Below, one piece after another: positions 59,161 through 64,000 of a stretch of DNA of 64,000 nt. The translations under genes were made by a program, and so were the position numbers. The stretch's first letter is position 1; the number at the start of each line of letters is the position of its first letter. Where the stretch lies: positions 1,753,664-1,817,663 of the forward strand of contig CM119263.1 of assembly GCA_051294375.1 (NCBI GenBank), written 5' to 3'. The notes under the pieces are model-generated. The model ran no database searches and had not been told where the DNA came from. It saw only the letters and a list, made by a program, of their open reading frames with translations. The stretch is from Paraspadella gotoi. Taxonomy: Eukaryota > Chaetognatha.

Positions 59161-59598
59161 TAAAAAAAACATCAAAAGTTGTAATTAGTCAACGAAGATG
59201 ATGATGATGATCATGATGATGATTATTAGAAAAAATATAGAGAAGAACAAAAGAGAGGAAATTATCGGAACTTAAGATAAAAGAACAAAACTGACAAAAA
59301 GAGAGAAAAAAGAAAGAGAGAGAAGAAGAGAAGAAAAGTAAGGAAAAGAAAGAAAGACTGGAATGTGAATGTGAATCGGGGTTAGTTGTGAATATAAACG
59401 TTGGAGAGGAAGAGAGGAAGAGGAATTAGGTTGAGATGAAGGGGGAAAGAAAAATTGGGAGGAAGTATGAAAAAAAAATATGATAAGAGGGGGAAAAAAA
59501 AGATGGAAGATGAAAAGTGAAAAGTAGGAAAAGTGTGTGAGAAAAACTGGCGATGGTTGAGAAAGTGAAGAAGTGAAAGTGGAAGGAGGTGAAGAGAG

Positions 59599-59676
<78 letters not shown>

Positions 59677-60061
59677 CTGGACTGACTACAAAAGTCGGAA
59701 ATTAACGAATTCCAAAAAAGATCAACAAGGGAGAAAAAAGGTTGAAGCCCCGAAGAAAAAAAAGACGTTGAATATTTAAATAGAAAAATATATATACAGT
59801 AAATTTATATGTTTAAATTTGAGAGTAGCGAGATTGACTTGGAGTTCATTTATCCAGGACTCGGGGGGGGGGGGCGGAGAACGCGGCGACGTAAACAAAA
59901 GACTAAAGATTAAAGAATGAAAGTGGAAAGATAAGGAGGAGGAAGAGGAGGAGCAGAAAAGAGGACGACTCTGACGTAATACTTATATAATAAAACATAC
60001 ATAAATAATGATATTTATTAATAGAATAATGAATCAAGTTTTCAATTATTAATATTGACCT

Positions 60062-60709
60062 TCATATCTGAGTCCGCTCTGTCAGGTTCAGCCCGACGCC
60101 GAGGACCTTAGCAATTGAGAGTCTCACGTCGAACATCAACGTCGATTCGATCTCTGCTTCGTCCTGATTGGTGGAAATTGGAATTCGATTTATCTCAATT
60201 TCGTCCTTATTGGTGGAAATTAGAGTTTTCACCATTAACTTTTATACATGAGTATTTTTTTATATATCGAGAATGATACAGTAGCATATATTATCCACAA
60301 AATAACCCAAACAAATAAAAATAGAATTAAGTGGTTATCGAAAAGGAAACCTAATGTATGAGATCATTTATATATTTGCATAGAAATTAGACAAAACTTT
60401 ATTTTTCGTCAAAGTTAATCGTTACATCAATACGTATATATAACATTTTATACATTATAATATGATATTTTAATAAACTTATAAATTTTTAAATTTTTAT
60501 TATAAAACAACTGAAGTTATTTTATTACTTAAAATTTTTAGCATCGCTTTATTTTTTTTGGTATCATGACCCAATTTCTGAAGAGACTTACCTTTTGTCC
60601 CCTAAATCCCCATTTTAACTTACCTCTCTCCGTTCAGCGGATCTCGCGCCCTTGTCTTGCGACGTCCGGGGATCTGAAGCCCGAAGCTCGAAGTAACGCC
60701 GACCGTCGA
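60062..60709 (-). CDS. Two 3' exons of an unrecognised gene
   Basis: Exon 60709-60624 lies between a good acceptor (CTTTCAG) and donor (GAG|GTAAGT). It enters in phase 1 and encodes DGRRYFELRASDPRTSQDKG then ARSAERRE. It joins in phase 0 to 60163-60062, after CAATCAG, giving DEAEIESTLMFDVRLSIAKV, then LGVGLNLTERTQI and stop TGA. The upstream exons were not found among GA arrays at 60870-60950. The protein is charged, with an amphipathic C-terminus. No family recognised. Splice signals and phase make the exons credible. Confidence 0.55.
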
Positions 60710-60866
60710 CTGAAAGAACAAGAAAGGAAAGAAGGTGAAAAATATTTAAAAAAAAGGTTTTGGAAAAACGATTTTAAAAATACAAAATATAAAAATAAAA
60801 CGAAAAGAGCGTGGAGTGAAAAAAATGGAAAAGTTTAAGAAAGGAGAAAAAATGATTAAGACAAGA

Positions 60867-60937
<71 letters not shown>

Positions 60938-61045
60938 GAGAGAGAGAGAAATCGTAAGTGTGAGAAAAAAAATGAGAGAAAAAAGAAAGGAATATAAGTT
61001 TGCGCATAAAAACGCGTCGTAAAGAAAAGGAAGAAGAAGATGAGT

Positions 61046-61267
61046 TCAAAGATCAAAGCGGAAGTCGTCCGTCGCAGCCGACGCGGCGGAGCAGCTGAGC
61101 AGCGGATGCAAGGGAATTCCGCCGCCAGTGAAGGGAAGAGGGTGGGAGGTGAATCGGCGAGTCGAGGGGTTCAAAGTGGGCAGGAAATGGGACGAAAGTG
61201 GGAGACTAAATGGTATTAAAGGTGAGGTAATCAGCAGCAAAATGACGAAACGCGTTGATCGATTCAT
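61046..61267 (-). CDS. Possible small secreted peptide, 73 residues
   Basis: A single open frame starts MNRSTRFVILLLITSPLIPF, a plausible signal peptide. A Pro/Ser-rich part follows, ending LSCSAASAATDDFRFDL. Composition is more even than in neighbouring low-complexity frames. It could also be a 5' exon of the gene at 60062-60709, but I see no usable donor in phase 1. No homologue recognised. Confidence 0.3.
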   Translation of the reverse strand: MNRSTRFVILLLITSPLIPFSLPLSSHFLPTLNPSTRRFTSHPLPFTGGGIPLHPLLSCSAASAATDDFRFDL

Positions 61268-62571
61268 TGTGAAGGAATATACCCAATCGTTTCTCTTTCT
61301 TTTAAGGTAGAATCTGACCATTAACCAATGACCAATGACCAGGCGACTTAACCATTGACCAATGACCAGGACATTTTTTTAGTGATTAAAGCTGAATTTT
61401 TCTATAATTAATTTTTTGGTCTGGTTTCTGATGAAATGTCATTCAACCATTTATTTACTAAGCGTCAGCCCGTCTGAAACATTTTCTACGCATTGATTGG
61501 GCGAGATTGATTCTGCTTGGTTGTTATTGAATTGAATTGGTCTGTCTACTCGTTTGGTGACTGGTACCCACATTCAAAGTTAAAAGGAAAAGTTGAGGTA
61601 AAAAAAAGGAAGTGAAGGACAAATTAAGAGAAAAGAAAAAGACCAAGTTTTTGCTAACAGTTGCCTTCTTTTTATTCTTATCATAAAATCCTCTCAAAAA
61701 AATATAAGATCTAATGCTTGTACAGTAAATACTGGGGCCTCTGTCCAATGCATGAACCGTTTAGAGGAAGAATTAGTTTAATTATGGTCTTTAAAAAATA
61801 TTTGTATCAAATATCAAATAAATAAAAAATAATCAAAACTTTAGATTTCAAAACAAAATGTTTTCATGTGATTATTTTCTTTTGCACACTCCACCTACAT
61901 TTTCAATCTTACTTCACTTGAAGATTGCTCATTCAAATAAAAAAAAGGGAATTTTTAAAAATATATATACTTACATACATACATACATACATACGTATAT
62001 TAAAAAAATTAAAAGATGTTAAAACGATACAAAGTTGAGGTTTTTGGAGCGAAAAATATATAAAATCTCCAATAATTTAAAAAAAAAGGAATTTAAAAAA
62101 AATTTGAAAAAATAAAATGACTTTTTTTGTAGTCGTTACATAAATTTAACATTCGCTGAGATTTTATTAAAATTTTATTAAAAATATATCATTAAATATC
62201 GATTAAATAAATATGTATAGGAGGAGGACAGAAGCTATGAGCCTGGCCAGTATTTAAGAGGTATTTATAAAAAATAATAATAAAAATGTCAATCACTTAA
62301 AGGCGTTTAGGGTCTACATAAATAAAGATACGACAAGAAATGACAGATATGATTCCGCCAACGAGATTAAAACATTAAATATGGCGCTTTTCTTTCAACT
62401 TTACTTTTACTTTTATAAAAAAAATATTCAGTTGTTGTATTTTTTTAATTTCATGTCGACATCTTTTGAGAGATTGCAACATTAATGAGATAATCGGAAG
62501 GCGAGAAACAAAAGGGAATCGAAACTTTATATTTTTAATTTTTTAAGAGACAGAAAAAAGGAAGAGAACCG

Positions 62572-62745
62572 TTCAATAAAAGCAGTGCCTGAGCTTCGGA
62601 TCAATCTGTAAGACCAAGTTAAAGGCGAGTTAAGCGCCCTGTCACTCTAAACTGCGAGGCGGCCACCGGGAAAAACCCCCGGACCTTTGCGTTGGGAGGC
62701 GAATGACATGCCCCCTACACTAATGACAGCTGGATTTGGAGGCAC
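62572..62745 (-). mobile_element. SINE-1 copy, diverged
   Basis: Matches the 55910-56107 copy: GCAGTGCCTGAGCTTCGGAT, GCGCCCTGTCACTCTAAACTG, GGCGGCCACCGGG, CCCCCGGACCTTTGCGTTGG and GAGGCGAATGAC. It gives the intact A-to-B-box interval on the minus strand. Confidence 0.75.
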
Positions 62746-62889
62746 CAGAATATCATCGCAGTGGATGGATCTGATTGTCCGCGTGTCGTGTTGCTTCTCA
62801 TCAGATAGGAAAGCTAGATTCTAGAATTATTATTATGAATTTAATAAATAAATTACGAGTCCCTAAGTCTCCGACTGGAACGTTACAGG

Positions 62890-62985
62890 GTGCTACCGGC
62901 GCATTACCAGGTCTGTCACACCTCATTGCCAGTCGGCCACCGGTTCCGAACCCCGGACCTCCCAAGACTGCTGGAAACGCTTTAA
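62890..62985 (-). mobile_element. tRNA-like SINE head
   Basis: The minus strand reads GAGTTAAAGCGTTTCCAGC, then GGGAGGTCCGGGGTTCGG: a tRNA-like order with a B box but a degenerate A box. It is probably a further SINE family rather than a functional tRNA, since no acceptor stem pairs. Confidence 0.4.
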
Positions 62986-63097
62986 CTCAAATTGATTCAT
63001 ATTTTCGAACTTGTTTAATTTTGTGTAGTATGGAAAATAAAGGGAAGTAAAAAAAGTTCTGCTTTGACGACAATGAAAATTGAAGAAAGAAAACTGC

Positions 63098-63134
<37 letters not shown>

Positions 63135-63430
63135 ACGTAAGAACTTGATCGGGCGACAACAACAACGACGAATCTGGCACGCGTTTTCTATTTTTTTTTT
63201 TTTTAAGATTTCTTATCTTTTTTACGATTTTAATTTAGGTTGAATCCGTTGAGCGTCGATAAAGAATGAGGATCCTTCAGGTCAAAATATGATTTTTTGT
63301 TTCGGCGCACTCAGAGCTCAGCTTTTATCATTTTTTTTTTCAAATTTTTTTTATTTTATCCCGAGAAAAATAAGCGTGAAAAATAGCAAAAATAGACGCT
63401 AACGCCTAAAAATCGATCGTGAGTCACATA

Positions 63431-63487
<57 letters not shown>

Positions 63488-63493
63488 CTCTCT

Positions 63494-63530
<37 letters not shown>
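63431..63530. repeat. (CT)n microsatellite, interrupted
   Basis: Two CT runs separated by TTCCCTCTCTTCTT, followed by CpG-richer DNA (63531-63580). Confidence 0.9.
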
Positions 63531-63533
<3 letters not shown>

Positions 63534-63959
63534 AACGACGACGCCGAGTCTACGTGAATCTCTCGCCTTCAAAATCGTCACAAGCGTCACAAAAATACAA
63601 AGATTTTCCGCTTTTAGTTTTTCCCGAAAATTTTTTCTTGTTTGTCCGACGAATTTCGATTCCCCTGACACGCGAACGAATACTTAAAAAGGGATTTTTA
63701 AAATCGTGAATATCAGAGAGATGAAAAAAACTGAGGTGACGGCCTCTCGGGCGATTGTCACACAGAGTATTAATAAATAAATATTGCGTAAAATTTTTAT
63801 GTCAGGGCGCATCATGGAAAATACGATTGGGCGAATAGCAGTGTCAACATGAGTCATCACTGTTGACTCAACAGCTAACAAGCTAACCAAGTCGTCGTTA
63901 CACAATTAAAAATGTTTTATACCCAGTGACATTTGTATAAAACTAACTTTGAATTAAAA

Positions 63960-64000
63960 AATTGGTTGTACCAATTTCATAAAATTCAGCTCCTTGTATC
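63960..64000 (+). repeat. R3 repeat end, cut by the window
   Basis: TTGGTTGTACCAATTTCATA, then GCTCCTTGTATC. This is the same 3' end and junction as in the 21655-22013 array, implying another unit just outside. Confidence 0.7.

Larger units (their letters stand above)
56969..60061. other. Upstream region of CAP gene B, repeats only recognised
   Basis: It should hold the missing Met exon and promoter of CAP gene B. Contents: GA/AGAG arrays (57077-57150 and 59602-59674), an inverted-repeat element (58251-58378), degenerate GGATTAAGG repeats (58435-58600), a GAC/GAT-rich imperfect array (58741-59160) and purine-rich DNA (59270-59560). A ten-G run lies at 59864. ATGTTTG|GTAAGT at 57743-57733 (-) is a tempting first exon but is in the wrong phase. 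Confidence 0.5.
61322..64000. other. Intergenic right end, repeats
   Basis: Contains (ACAT)n at 61973-61994, a SINE-1 copy (62572-62745), another tRNA-like patch (62890-62985), (GAC)n at 63096-63133, (CT)n at 63431-63530, and an R3 end at 63960-64000 that runs off the window. No supported gene. Confidence 0.5.

Noticed and set aside
58722-59175. Asp-, Thr-, Ser- and Val-rich frames on both strands
   Set aside because: All derive from one GAC/GAT trinucleotide array.

Overview
This is a eukaryotic nuclear scaffold, not a bacterial one. Coding sequence is split into short GC-richer exons with GT-AG junctions in preserved phase, separated by long AT-rich introns. Microsatellites, above all (GA/CT)n, are extremely dense, and six N gaps interrupt the sequence. 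The gene content is a tandem pair of DUF229 sulfatase-superfamily type II membrane proteins, two CAP/SCP secreted-protein genes and a Cys-rich secreted protein with a ShK-like spacing. This fits an invertebrate and most resembles a nematode; the genus cannot be told from the sequence.

Layout. 1-12797 is gene-poor: AT-rich DNA, satellites, a perfect-arm foldback element at 4909-5102 and a CCAAT palindrome at 4543. 12798-16179 (+) is a 7-exon gene for an unrecognised 485-residue protein. It converges on 16587-20994 (-), a large coiled-coil protein gene whose first exon carries an apparent 1-base frameshift. 20995-23844 holds repeats only. 23845-30609 (+) and 31106-41851 (+) are the DUF229 paralogues, 683 and 768 residues as modelled. 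Inside the 4.9-kb intron of the second lie a complete 5-exon gene for a secreted protein (36107-37988) and a 1-kb inverted-repeat element with telomere-like repeats (38247-39289). 42513-46038 (-) is a CAP-domain gene with a damaged third exon; its first exon crosses a visibly mis-scaffolded gap. 49357-51832 (-) may be a tiny two-exon gene around a 53-bp satellite. 53710-56968 (-) is an intact CAP gene that lacks only its Met exon. 60062-60709 (-) gives the two last exons of an unrecognised gene. The rest to 64000 is repeats.

The main theme is interplay of repeats and splicing. (GA)n arrays begin directly at four 5' splice sites, microsatellites serve as polypyrimidine tracts, exon fragments are duplicated next to their exons, and one paralogue-specific intron is largely filled by an interspersed repeat. 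Gene models were assembled by hand from splice consensus, phase and paralogue comparison. They have no transcript support.
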